Below, piece by piece: positions 49,849-57,341 of a stretch of DNA of 64,000 nt; position 1 is the stretch's first letter; each line of letters opens with the position of its first letter. The stretch spans positions 1 through 64,000 of the forward strand of contig UQWL01000004.1 in assembly GCA_900544715.1 (NCBI GenBank), written 5' to 3'. This DNA is from an uncultured Oscillospiraceae bacterium (GTDB taxonomy: Bacteria > Bacillota > Clostridia > Oscillospirales > Acutalibacteraceae). Position numbers and translations under genes: made by a program. The notes beneath the pieces are model-generated. The model saw only the letters and a program-made list of their open reading frames with translations, was not told where the DNA came from and did no database searches.

Positions 49849-51443
49849 AATCCGCGGACTACTGGAAGAAACGGGCGCTGGCCCGGGAAGCGCAATCAAG
49901 AAAGATCGCAAACCGCGAGCTTGTGAAGGATATCCTCCCTGCCTACGATCGGGCGGCAAAGCAGATTACAGAGAATGTCAAACAGATTTTCGAGCGATAT
50001 GCGAAGGACGGCGAACTGACCGAGGCGGAAGCCCGTAAGCTACTCAACGTCCGAGAAACCGAAGAAGTGTTGAACAAGCTCCGAGACGAATTGAAAGAAA
50101 TAAAAGACCCACAGTTCCGGCGCAAAGCACTTAACCGGCTGAATGCTCCGGCCTACGCCGCGCGGATCAGCCGGCTGGAGGCGCTACGGGAGCAAATTTA
50201 TGCGGAAATGGCAAAGGTATCTGACAAGGAAATTGAAACGACTGGCAAGGTCATCTCCAACTCCTGCGAGCACACCTATTACCGTTCTATTTTTGATACA
50301 CAGGTTGGCACTGGATTTGCGTTTTCCTTCACGCAGCTACCGCAGGAGGCGATTCATACCGTTCTGGGCGAGGCATGGAGCGGCGCGCATTTCAGCCGGC
50401 GAGTATGGCACAATACGCAGATGCTGGCCCAGGAAGCCGAGAAGGTGATTACATCCGGTATCATCTCCGGGGCAAGCGTCCCGCGCATGGCGAAGCAGAT
50501 TGAGGACGTGATGCAGACCGGGAAGTATGCGGCGACGCGGCTTATCCGCACGGAGGCAAACCGGGCGTATAACGCGGCGGAACTCCACTCCTATGAGGAG
50601 ACGGAGGTCGAGAAGTATGCCTTTCTTGCCACGCTTGACAGCCAGACTTGTGTTGTTTGCGGCAGGCTGGATGGGAAAATTTTTCCAGTAGCGGAGGCAA
50701 AGGAAGGAATCAATTATCCACCGATGCACCCGAATGACCGCTGCACGACGGTGGCATATTTTGATGAGCTGGGCTTGGAAGGGCTAAAGCGCCGAGCGAA
50801 GGATCCGGAGACTGGAAAAACAAAAATCGTCCCGGCAGATTTAACGTGGGAAGAATGGAAAGCTGGGAACTATGCAAAGCCGAAGAAAAGTGGTATAATA
50901 CAAACAGGACGTGATGCAATGGGAATTGACATTGAAATAGACCGTTTTACACCCTGCCTTATTGAAAAATCCACTGGACGGATTGTTAACACAGAATACC
51001 ACAGAGCTGTTAAGCCTGAGCTTGTTGGGTTGCAGCGTAAAGGTTGGAATTTCAACTGGAACAGCCCAGATTTAAAGAAGTCCGAAATTTACAAATTGAC
51101 CTTACAGAATGATAAAACAATACAAGGCTTAATTGCAGTTACTGATTTCCCGAGGGATAAGGCGCTGTACGTTAATATTGCGGAAAGCGCCCCGCACAAC
51201 TTGGGATCAAAGAAGCAGTATGAAGGCGTAGGAGGCCATCTGTTTGCACTGGCCGCCAAAGAATCGATTGACCGCGGATACGGCGGATTCCTTTTCTTGG
51301 ACGCGAAAAACGAAGAATTAGTGAAGTACTATCTCAAAAAATTTGGGGCTATGTTTATCGGTATGCCGCATAAATATCGGCTGGCGATTGATGAGGTCGC
51401 AGCGCAAAAGCTACTGGAAAAGTATACCTTTACAGAGGAGTGA
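49845..51443 (+). CDS. MuF/SPP1 gp7 minor head protein fused to a toxin-like C-terminal domain
   Basis: 532 residues from ATG 49845. Residues ~1-330 are a standard SPP1 gp7/MuF head-morphogenesis protein (helical N-terminus, RLIRTEANRAYNAAELHSYEE, CVVCGRLDGKIFPVAEA, PMHPNDRC). Residues ~345-532 (GIDIEIDRFTPCLIEKSTGRIVNTEYH to the end) are not needed for head assembly. GVGGHLFALAAKESIDRGYGGFLFLDAKNEELVKYYLKKFGA resembles an acetyltransferase fold. MuF proteins with C-terminal toxin domains are a known class. The next small gene may encode immunity. Confidence 0.82.
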   Translation: MKSADYWKKRALAREAQSRKIANRELVKDILPAYDRAAKQITENVKQIFERYAKDGELTEAEARKLLNVRETEEVLNKLRDELKEIKDPQFRRKALNRLNAPAYAARISRLEALREQIYAEMAKVSDKEIETTGKVISNSCEHTYYRSIFDTQVGTGFAFSFTQLPQEAIHTVLGEAWSGAHFSRRVWHNTQMLAQEAEKVITSGIISGASVPRMAKQIEDVMQTGKYAATRLIRTEANRAYNAAELHSYEETEVEKYAFLATLDSQTCVVCGRLDGKIFPVAEAKEGINYPPMHPNDRCTTVAYFDELGLEGLKRRAKDPETGKTKIVPADLTWEEWKAGNYAKPKKSGIIQTGRDAMGIDIEIDRFTPCLIEKSTGRIVNTEYHRAVKPELVGLQRKGWNFNWNSPDLKKSEIYKLTLQNDKTIQGLIAVTDFPRDKALYVNIAESAPHNLGSKKQYEGVGGHLFALAAKESIDRGYGGFLFLDAKNEELVKYYLKKFGAMFIGMPHKYRLAIDEVAAQKLLEKYTFTEE

Positions 51444-51449
51444 TATAGA

Positions 51450-51644
51450 ATGTCTGAACAGGATATCAGAGACATGCTGAAATTGGACGAATTGGCAGAA
51501 GAAGCAGGAGGTTATGTTTCACCTTCCTTCCCCAGTTCGCTGCACTACGATTACCGGAAGATCCTCGCGTACTGTCGGGAAAAAGGGATTGAGCCCCTCG
51601 ACTTGACAATTCGCGAACTCCATCAGTTTATCATTGAGCAATAA
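51450..51644 (+). CDS. Small protein, candidate immunity partner of the MuF toxin domain
   Basis: 64 residues: MSEQDIRDMLKLDELAEEAGGYVSPSFPSSLHYDYRKILAYCREKGIEPLDLTIRELHQF. Acidic N-terminus and helical C-terminus, starting 6 bases after the MuF-fusion stop. Position and size suit an antitoxin or immunity protein; the function is inferred. Confidence 0.55.
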   Translation: MSEQDIRDMLKLDELAEEAGGYVSPSFPSSLHYDYRKILAYCREKGIEPLDLTIRELHQFIIEQ

Positions 51645-51706
51645 GGATAAGGGAGGCTTGCAGACGTAGGCCCCTCTTTCTTTGTGCCATTTTGGAGGGA
51701 TGCTGC

Positions 51707-51907
51707 TTGAAATGCCCTTACAACTGTAAATCTGAGACGCACTATCAACGCTGGGTGCAGGAATACGATGAGGATCTCAGAGCCCCAAAAGCCTGCAGCC
51801 AGATTGACCAGCACGTTTTCGAGATGGCGGATTGTTTGAGGGAGGACTGCGGCGCATGGCAGAATGGCCGGTGCTGCTATGCCTCTGTCAGCCTCGATAA
51901 CCAATAA
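51707..51907 (+). CDS. Cysteine-rich small phage protein
   Basis: 66 residues from TTG behind GGAGGG: MKCPYNCKSETHYQRWVQEYDEDLRAPKACSQ, then CLREDCGAWQNGRCCYASVSL. Known as a conserved small protein between MuF and scaffold genes of such phages. Probably zinc-binding. Function unknown. Confidence 0.65.
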   Translation: MKCPYNCKSETHYQRWVQEYDEDLRAPKACSQIDQHVFEMADCLREDCGAWQNGRCCYASVSLDNQ

Positions 51908-51923
51908 ATACAGCTTGATTATG

Positions 51924-51963
51924 AAGCCTGCTTTTGCGATCCAACGCAAAGGCGGGCTTTTAT
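51924..51963 (+). terminator. Rho-independent terminator
   Basis: AAGCCTGCTTTTGCG pairs with CGCAAAGGCGGGCTT (few mismatches) followed by TTTTAT. It separates the portal/MuF unit from scaffold-capsid. Bases 51964-52091 hold a second GC hairpin (ATCCCGCC/GGCGGGGAT) but no gene. Confidence 0.7.
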
Positions 51964-52091
51964 AATACTCAAAATTATCCCGCCCCGGCGGGGATTTAAA
52001 AATACCGGGCGCATCGGGCGCGGCAGACGATCCCGCGCGTTTATAAGCGAAACGTCGTTTAAATCCGGTGCGTAATGTATAAGGAGGCCAT

Positions 52092-52670
52092 ATGACGCTG
52101 AAAGAATACCTGACCAAACTGTTCGGCGACAAGCCCAGCATGACCTTGGAAGAGCTCGCCAAGGCCGCGGAAGGAAATGCCGAAGCGAAATTCGTTGATC
52201 TGAAGGAAGGCGGCTATGTCGACGAAGGAAAATTCAAAGGGTTGGAAACCCAACTCTCAACCGCCAACGACACCATCAAACAGCTGCAAGAAACCGTGAA
52301 GAAGTTTGACGGCAAGGATCCAGAAAAGTTGTCTGCCAACCTTGCCGCCCTCCAGAAGAAGTATGACGCTGACACCGCGAAGCTACGGCTGGACAATGCG
52401 CTGGATGTTGCTATCATCGGTGCGAAGGGCCGTAGCACAAAGGCTGTCAAGGCCTTCCTTGACCTCGACAAACTCAAACTCAAAGAGGACGGCACGATTG
52501 ACGGGCTGGATCTCGAAGCTTTGAAAAAGAGTGAGCCGTATCTTTTCGAAGCCATCGAAACCGACATTATAGGGGGCGGAGATCCAGGCGGCGGAAACGA
52601 GCCGCCGGCGGAAGGAGAACCGCCCAAGGATTACGCCGGTTACAAAAAATGGCGTGAGAAACATCAGTAG
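52092..52670 (+). CDS. Scaffold protein (phage GP20 family)
   Basis: 192 residues: N-terminal EYLTKLFGDKPSMTLEELAKAAE, coiled coil ETQLSTANDTIKQLQETVKKF, AIIGAKGRSTKAVKAFLDLDKLKL, an acidic/Gly linker and basic C-terminus KDYAGYKKWREKHQ. Internal scaffold for procapsid assembly. Precedes the capsid gene as usual. Confidence 0.88.
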   Translation: MTLKEYLTKLFGDKPSMTLEELAKAAEGNAEAKFVDLKEGGYVDEGKFKGLETQLSTANDTIKQLQETVKKFDGKDPEKLSANLAALQKKYDADTAKLRLDNALDVAIIGAKGRSTKAVKAFLDLDKLKLKEDGTIDGLDLEALKKSEPYLFEAIETDIIGGGDPGGGNEPPAEGEPPKDYAGYKKWREKHQ

Positions 52671-52686
52671 TAAAGGAGTATGATTT

Positions 52687-53787
52687 ATGCCCAACAAATT
52701 TTTGACCCCGGACATCATCGCAAACGAAGCACTAATGGTGCTGGAAAACAGTATGGTTATGTCAGGGCTTGTCCACCGGGACTACTCGAAAGAGTTTGTC
52801 AAGGTGGGCGACACCATCACCATCCGCAAGCCCGCGAAGTTTATTGCCAAAAACTTCACTGGCCACGTGTCAGCACAGGACGCGACGGAGGGTAGCACGG
52901 AAGTCAAGCTCGACCGTTTTCGTGATGTGACGGTCAATGTAACATCCCGGGAACTGACCCTTAATATCCAGGATTTCTCCAGCCAGGTGGTAACCCCGGC
53001 AATGCAAGCAATCGCGCAGGCAGTGGACAGCGACCTGCTGGCCGTCGGCGTCGCGAAGGCCGGGAAGACAATCACGGGAACATCGAGCCCAACCAATTTG
53101 AAGGATATCGGCGATATCGGGAAAGCACTTGATCTGGTCGCCGCGCCTATCCCAAATCGCAGGCTGGTGCTGCATCCCACGCACAAATACCGGTATGCGA
53201 TGACGGATAACATGTCCAAGGTGTCCTATGCGGGCGACAGTCAAGCACTACGCGAGGCGGAGTTGGGGCGTATCTACACAATGGATACCTATATGTCCCA
53301 GAACGCACCGGATACGTTGGCTGATGCCGCTGGCACCGCGACCGAGTACAAAGTCGCGGCCACCGCAGGCGAAAGCAAAGTGGCGCTGTCTGACGTTAAA
53401 GCGGCTACCGCTACCGTGAAAAAGGGCGATGGCTTTATCGTTGATGGATACATGTATCGTTTCGCTGCCGATGCGACTGCGGTCTCCGGCGCAGTTGCCG
53501 AGGTTGCGATTGATCAGCCGGTTCACAAAACACTTTCGGCGGAGGCCGCGCTGCTCATCAACAAAACCAACTCCCTTGGTTTCCATCGCAACGGCCTGGC
53601 GCTGGTTACGCGACAGCTGGAGCTTCCGATGGGCGCTTCCAAGGCGGCAATCGCATCCGCAAACGGGCTGGCTGTGCGTGTCGTGTTTGGCTATGACATG
53701 GACACCAAAACAGACACAGTATCCTTCGATATCATCTATGGCATCAAGGAGCTAGATACGCAGTTGCTCGTGAAGCTGGTGGGGTAA
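52687..53787 (+). CDS. Major capsid protein (P22 coat family)
   Basis: 366 residues, HK97 fold of P22 gp5 type: LTPDIIANEALMVLENSMVMSGLVHRDYSKEF, VGDTITIRKPAKF, SRELTLNIQDFSSQVVTPAMQAIAQAVDSDLL. An inserted domain near 225-285 (EYKVAATAGESKVAL...) interrupts the fold. It ends with GYDMDTKTDTVSFDIIYGIKELD. Forms the icosahedral shell. It starts 17 bases after the scaffold stop. Confidence 0.9.
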   Translation: MPNKFLTPDIIANEALMVLENSMVMSGLVHRDYSKEFVKVGDTITIRKPAKFIAKNFTGHVSAQDATEGSTEVKLDRFRDVTVNVTSRELTLNIQDFSSQVVTPAMQAIAQAVDSDLLAVGVAKAGKTITGTSSPTNLKDIGDIGKALDLVAAPIPNRRLVLHPTHKYRYAMTDNMSKVSYAGDSQALREAELGRIYTMDTYMSQNAPDTLADAAGTATEYKVAATAGESKVALSDVKAATATVKKGDGFIVDGYMYRFAADATAVSGAVAEVAIDQPVHKTLSAEAALLINKTNSLGFHRNGLALVTRQLELPMGASKAAIASANGLAVRVVFGYDMDTKTDTVSFDIIYGIKELDTQLLVKLVG

Positions 53788-54137
53788 TGGACGAGCTGCA
53801 TGAGCGCATGCTGGAGGATTTATATACCCTGATTGGCTACGAAAACGCTGGAAGGGAGGAGCTTTGCTTTTTCCTGCGCTCAGCCGAGGAAAAGGCACTC
53901 CGATTCACCCGGCAGCGGGAATTGATCGGCGGCATGCCCACCATCGTTGTGGAGATTGCCGCCGACCGTTTCCGCAGGCAGGGTGTTGGGACAGCAGAGG
54001 CCGCGCAACGCGTGTCAAGCCTTTCCGACAACGGTCAGGCCGTGAGCTTTCAAGCATATGCTGCGGAGGCCGTTCCATCGTCTGGCTTGACAGAAAGTGA
54101 AATGCAGGTGCTGCGCGCCTACAGAAAGCTGTGGTAG
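53787..54137 (+). CDS. Head-tail connector (gp6/gp15-like)
   Basis: 116 residues: LHERMLEDLYTLIGYENAGREELCFFLRSAEEKAL, IVVEIAADRFRRQGVG, a helical connector of the phage_gp6/SPP1 gp15 type attached to the portal. Start codon overlaps the capsid stop. Confidence 0.75.
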   Translation: MDELHERMLEDLYTLIGYENAGREELCFFLRSAEEKALRFTRQRELIGGMPTIVVEIAADRFRRQGVGTAEAAQRVSSLSDNGQAVSFQAYAAEAVPSSGLTESEMQVLRAYRKLW

Positions 54138-54138
54138 C

Positions 54139-54486
54139 ATGAAAATCCCCGACAAGTTCAAAGACATGCAGGCAAGGGTGTTCCAGGACAAAACCGTCGA
54201 GCACTTCTTGCCTGTTTCCGTTTCCGGCTCGCTTGGGACGCCCACATCCCGGCCGGCAGATGCCCCCTCCGGCGGATATCAGGTTAATGTTATGCTTGTG
54301 ACGGACGACCTAAAGGCACAGGAGTGGGGCCTCACGGTCAACCGGGATGCGGTGATGACGGCATCCTTCCCGCCACCGGTCGAGGAAGGACATTTCATCC
54401 GGCACAACAGGCAATTTTATCGTGTGGCCGGTGTGCAGCCGTTTGACGCATACACCCTGTATCTTTTAAAGGCGGTGGACGTATGA
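54139..54486 (+). CDS. Head completion/closure protein
   Basis: 115 residues from ATG 54139: IPDKFKDMQARVFQDKTVEHF, MLVTDDLKAQEWGLTVNRDAVMTASFPPPVEEGHFI, YRVAGVQPFDAYTLYLLKAVDV. Beta-rich stopper of the minor-capsid/SPP1 gp16 kind by position. Overlaps the next start (ATGA). Confidence 0.7.
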   Translation: MKIPDKFKDMQARVFQDKTVEHFLPVSVSGSLGTPTSRPADAPSGGYQVNVMLVTDDLKAQEWGLTVNRDAVMTASFPPPVEEGHFIRHNRQFYRVAGVQPFDAYTLYLLKAVDV

Positions 54487-54923
54487 GTGTGGAAATCAAA
54501 GGCTTGGACAGCTTGCGCCGAAAACTGCAATCGTTGGGCGGGGATCTGGAGCATGCGACAGAAAAAGGTGTCGAGAAGGCCACCAAAACCGTGCAGACGG
54601 CTGCAAAGTTGCTCTGCCCGGTTGACACTGGTTATCTGCGCGAGAGCATCCAGACGAGCTTTGCGTGGCAGCCCTCAGGTGAATACGTCGGCACGGTCGG
54701 TACGATCGTGGAATACGCTCCGTATGTTGAGTTCGGCACCGGCCAGATGGGGGCAGCCTCTCCTTCCCCGCCAAAGGCCCCAATTAGTCTGAAATATAAA
54801 GAGGACTGGAAGGGCCAGTTCGCACAGCCGTTTCTCTACCCGGCGTTGGTTGACAACCACGCGCGCATTGTAAAACACCTCGAATTTGAACTCCGCAAGG
54901 GCATTCAGGAGGCGATGAAATGA
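54483..54923 (+). CDS. HK97 gp10-like tail completion protein
   Basis: 146 residues: VEIKGLDSLRRKLQSLGGDLEHATEKGVEKATKTVQTAAKLLCPVDTGYLRESI, the PVDTGxLRxSI motif of the gp10 family, then EYAPYVEFGTGQMGA. Sits at the head-tail joint. Confidence 0.9.
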   Translation: MSVEIKGLDSLRRKLQSLGGDLEHATEKGVEKATKTVQTAAKLLCPVDTGYLRESIQTSFAWQPSGEYVGTVGTIVEYAPYVEFGTGQMGAASPSPPKAPISLKYKEDWKGQFAQPFLYPALVDNHARIVKHLEFELRKGIQEAMK

Positions 54924-55309
54924 TCGACATGGAGCAAACTGTTTACGATATCCTTACCGCCGCCTTGCCCGCTGTGAAATGGTCCGTGGGCTTCCCGCAG
55001 GACTTCCGCGCACTCGGCGATGGCCTCGGCAGCATCAAGCAGATGGACAATACCGTGCGCACGTCGACCTCCTCCGGCGTTGACCGTATCTCCAACGTGG
55101 CTGTGCAGGTGCAGACCTGGACGTCCGCGCCAGAGCGGCGCAATGAGTTTGATCGGGCGATCGATGCGGCGCTCGCTACCCTTGGCTTACCCCGCAGCAC
55201 TTTAAACCATCTGGAGGAGATACTGCCGGGCGAAATGCCCGCATACCGTTCCGTGCTGCTGTACAGCGGTGCGTATGACAATGTAACGAAACAATTTTAC
55301 ATCAAATAA
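54920..55309 (+). CDS. Tail terminator-like protein
   Basis: 129 residues: VYDILTAALPAVKWSVGFP, ISNVAVQVQTWTSAPERRNEFDRAIDAALATLG. Alpha/beta fold of gpU/DUF3168-like tail-terminator type by place between gp10 and tail tube. The 63 bases that follow contain a small stem-loop. Confidence 0.65.
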   Translation: MIDMEQTVYDILTAALPAVKWSVGFPQDFRALGDGLGSIKQMDNTVRTSTSSGVDRISNVAVQVQTWTSAPERRNEFDRAIDAALATLGLPRSTLNHLEEILPGEMPAYRSVLLYSGAYDNVTKQFYIK

Positions 55310-55372
55310 AACAAAAGTCAGGTCCTGCATGGGCCTGAGGATTGAAATTACATCGGATAAGGAGTTGATTTT

Positions 55373-55798
55373 ATGGATGGACTTTCTACCATCGGTACAA
55401 TTTTGAAAATGGGCGCACAGTCTTCATCTTTGACGGAAGTGGTCGACCTTCAGGACTTCCCCGACCTCATGGGTGTGCCAGATAAGATCGAGACCACGAC
55501 CATGAAAAATACATCCCGCACTTACATACCCGGCCTGAAGGATCCCGGAGATATGGCGTTCAACTTTTTGTATTCCGGCATGGGGACGGACTCGAATTAC
55601 GCCACTCTGAAGACCGCACAGGATTCCGGCGCTACACAGTATTTTCAGCTGGAGTTCCCAGACAAATCCGGCTTTGCGTGGCAGGGTAAAGTGACGTTAT
55701 CCATGCCCGGCAAGGGCATCGGCGAGGCGTTGCAGTTCACGGCGAATATCACGCCAACATCGGAAATTGAGGAAATCGACGCTTCCAGCGCCGGTTAA
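55373..55798 (+). CDS. Major tail tube protein
   Basis: 141 residues: LKMGAQSSSLTEVVDLQDFPDLMGVPDKIETTTM, FNFLYSGMGTDSNYATLK, then WQGKVTLSMPGKGIGEALQFTANITPTSEIEEI. The beta-sandwich tube subunit of siphophages. Start behind AAGGAGTTG. Confidence 0.85.
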   Translation: MDGLSTIGTILKMGAQSSSLTEVVDLQDFPDLMGVPDKIETTTMKNTSRTYIPGLKDPGDMAFNFLYSGMGTDSNYATLKTAQDSGATQYFQLEFPDKSGFAWQGKVTLSMPGKGIGEALQFTANITPTSEIEEIDASSAG

Positions 55799-55815
55799 AA
55801 ACAAGGAGGATATGA

Positions 55816-56187
55816 ATGATGGCAGCATTTTACACTCTGGCCGCCGACGGCCACGAATACAAGCTCAAGCTCACCACGGCGTCCAAGATCGAGGCGGAAA
55901 AACGCCTCGGTTTCTCTCTTTTAGAGGCCCCGGAGAATATCACCAAGGCGGAAACCTTCGCGGTTATCCTCTGGGCTGCGCTCCAGAAATATCATCACAA
56001 CATGACCATCCAGAAGGTCTACGATCTCATCGACAAGCTGGAGGACGCAGGCTACACAATCAGCGAAAAAGCTGATCTGCTCCTGGAAATCATGAAGGTC
56101 AGCGGTTTTTTTACGCAGGAGGATCTGCAGGAGATGGAGAAAAAGCAGGGGGAAACGGAGCAATCTACCGCACTGCAACGGAATTGA
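55816..56187 (+). CDS. Tail assembly chaperone (gpG-like)
   Basis: 123 residues: FYTLAADGHEYKLKLTTASKIEAEKRLGFSLLEAPENI, TFAVILWAALQKYHHNMTIQKVYDLIDKLEDAGY. Coats the tape measure during tail assembly. Its 3' end overlaps a second frame that continues as 56184-56519 (-1 relative), and that frame is open for at least 40 bases upstream, so a -1 slip near CAGGGGGAAAC (56145-56155) would give a gpGT-type fusion. Confidence 0.82.
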   Translation: MMAAFYTLAADGHEYKLKLTTASKIEAEKRLGFSLLEAPENITKAETFAVILWAALQKYHHNMTIQKVYDLIDKLEDAGYTISEKADLLLEIMKVSGFFTQEDLQEMEKKQGETEQSTALQRN

Positions 56188-56519
56188 TTGAAGCCCTGTA
56201 TCCTCAAGCGCTGGATGCAGGGCTCTCACCCGATGAATTTTGGGGCATGAGCGTGGGCGAGGTCGAGCAGGTGATCAACGCCCGGCTCAAACGCCAGCAG
56301 GAGCAGATGAAACTACAGGCTACGATGCTTTGGAAGCTCGGCAATCTGATCGCTTTTGCCGCGCATGATCCGAAGCACTATCCGCCCCTGCACGAGGCCT
56401 TCCCCGGCCTGTTCCAGCCCCCGCAGGAACAGCAGACGGACTGGCGTGTTATGAAGGCGCGCATGGCCTCCTATACCGCTGCGAAAAACGCGCGAATGAA
56501 AGGCGGTGAAACCCATTGA
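56184..56519 (+). CDS. Tail assembly chaperone, frameshift extension (gpT-like)
   Basis: 111 codons from a TTG, but more likely translated as the C-terminal part of a gpG-T fusion: upstream in the same frame it reads AIYRTATELIEALYPQALDAGLSPDEFWGMSVGEVEQVI. Similar segments (Pro-x-EFW-x-M-T/S) end tail chaperones of many siphophages. Stop overlaps the TTG start of the tape measure. Confidence 0.75.
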   Translation: MIEALYPQALDAGLSPDEFWGMSVGEVEQVINARLKRQQEQMKLQATMLWKLGNLIAFAAHDPKHYPPLHEAFPGLFQPPQEQQTDWRVMKARMASYTAAKNARMKGGETH

Positions 56520-57099
56520 CCGTTGAAGAACTCCAGGTTGTGATCTCCGTCAAGATGGAAAAGATTGATGCGAAGATCAATAGCCTGATGAAAAAATGTA
56601 GTAACCTTGGCTCGAACGCAGCGAAGGCCGGGAAAGGAACCGACAAACTCTCCAACGCCTGCACGAAGCTCAAAGACCGGGCAGAAGCCGGCAGCGCGGG
56701 AACACAGAAGCTATCCGGATCCCTGAAGGCTTTGAAAGCGGGCGCCGCCGTCGCCGCGATCACAGCTGTCACGAAGTCTGTAAAACGGTTGACGGACGCT
56801 TACGCGGAAACACAGGCAGCACAGGTCGGCCTGGAAAGCATCCTCGCCGCCCAGGGCAAGGACGTATCGCAGGCGAAGGCTTGGCTGCAGGAATACACAA
56901 AGGATGGCCTGATCCCTCTGACGGACGCTTATACAGCGTATAAGAACCTATCCTCTGCCGGTTATGCGGATGACCAGACACAAAGCATCCTGCAAAACCT
57001 GAAGGATTCGGCGGCGTTCGCCCGGCAGGGGTCGCTCACGATGGGCGAGGCGGTCAAGTCCGCGACGGAAGGCATCAAGAACGAAAACAGCATACTGGT
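56516..57099 (+). CDS. Tape measure protein, exon 1
   Basis: First 194 codons plus two bases, from TTG 56516. Helical start (VVISVKMEKIDAKINSLMKKC), then ALKAGAAVAAITAVTKSVKRL and the conserved GLESILAAQGKDVSQAKAWLQEYTKDGLIPLTDAYTAYKNLSSAGY region, reaching EGIKNENSILV. Beyond 57099 the unspliced frame reads unrelated residues and stops at 57142. After intron removal it joins DNAGVTKN, giving a 1170-residue protein. Confidence 0.85.
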
Positions 57100-57341
57100 T
57101 AAATTAATCAGCCCTGCGCAGAGGCGACTTTGTGCGGCGTAACCCGAATGACGGTTAAAGCCCGGAGACGGGTCAGACCGTAGCGTAAACCATATGAACT
57201 ACGCTCGAGAGACTGACAAAGGTAACTCATTGAGTTAGACATACAGTCCGAACTGCAAATATAATCAAAACGTGAAATTGCAGAGCGCCGCAGAAATGAC
57301 GGCGCTTTTCTCATGCGTTTGCGTGAGGAAATAACAAATTG
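57100..57341 (+). ncRNA. Group I self-splicing intron in the tape measure gene
   Basis: 242 bases. The 5' exon ends in T (CTGGT), the intron begins TAAATTAATCAGCCCTG, and it ends in G. The core shows the conserved P7 halves: AGAGACTGACA (R element) and ACATACAGTCC (S element), plus stems such as CCCG-GAGA-CGGG. The opening resembles the T4 td intron from memory. Removal restores the reading frame and the conserved ILV-DNAGVTKN sequence. No homing endonuclease gene is inside. A GCGCCG/CGGCGC hairpin lies near the 3' end. Confidence 0.85.

Noticed and set aside
57313..57341. ATG at 57313 as start of an independent tape-measure gene
   Set aside because: It lies within the group I intron; the residues before DNAGVTKN are not conserved and the exon 1 join explains both halves.
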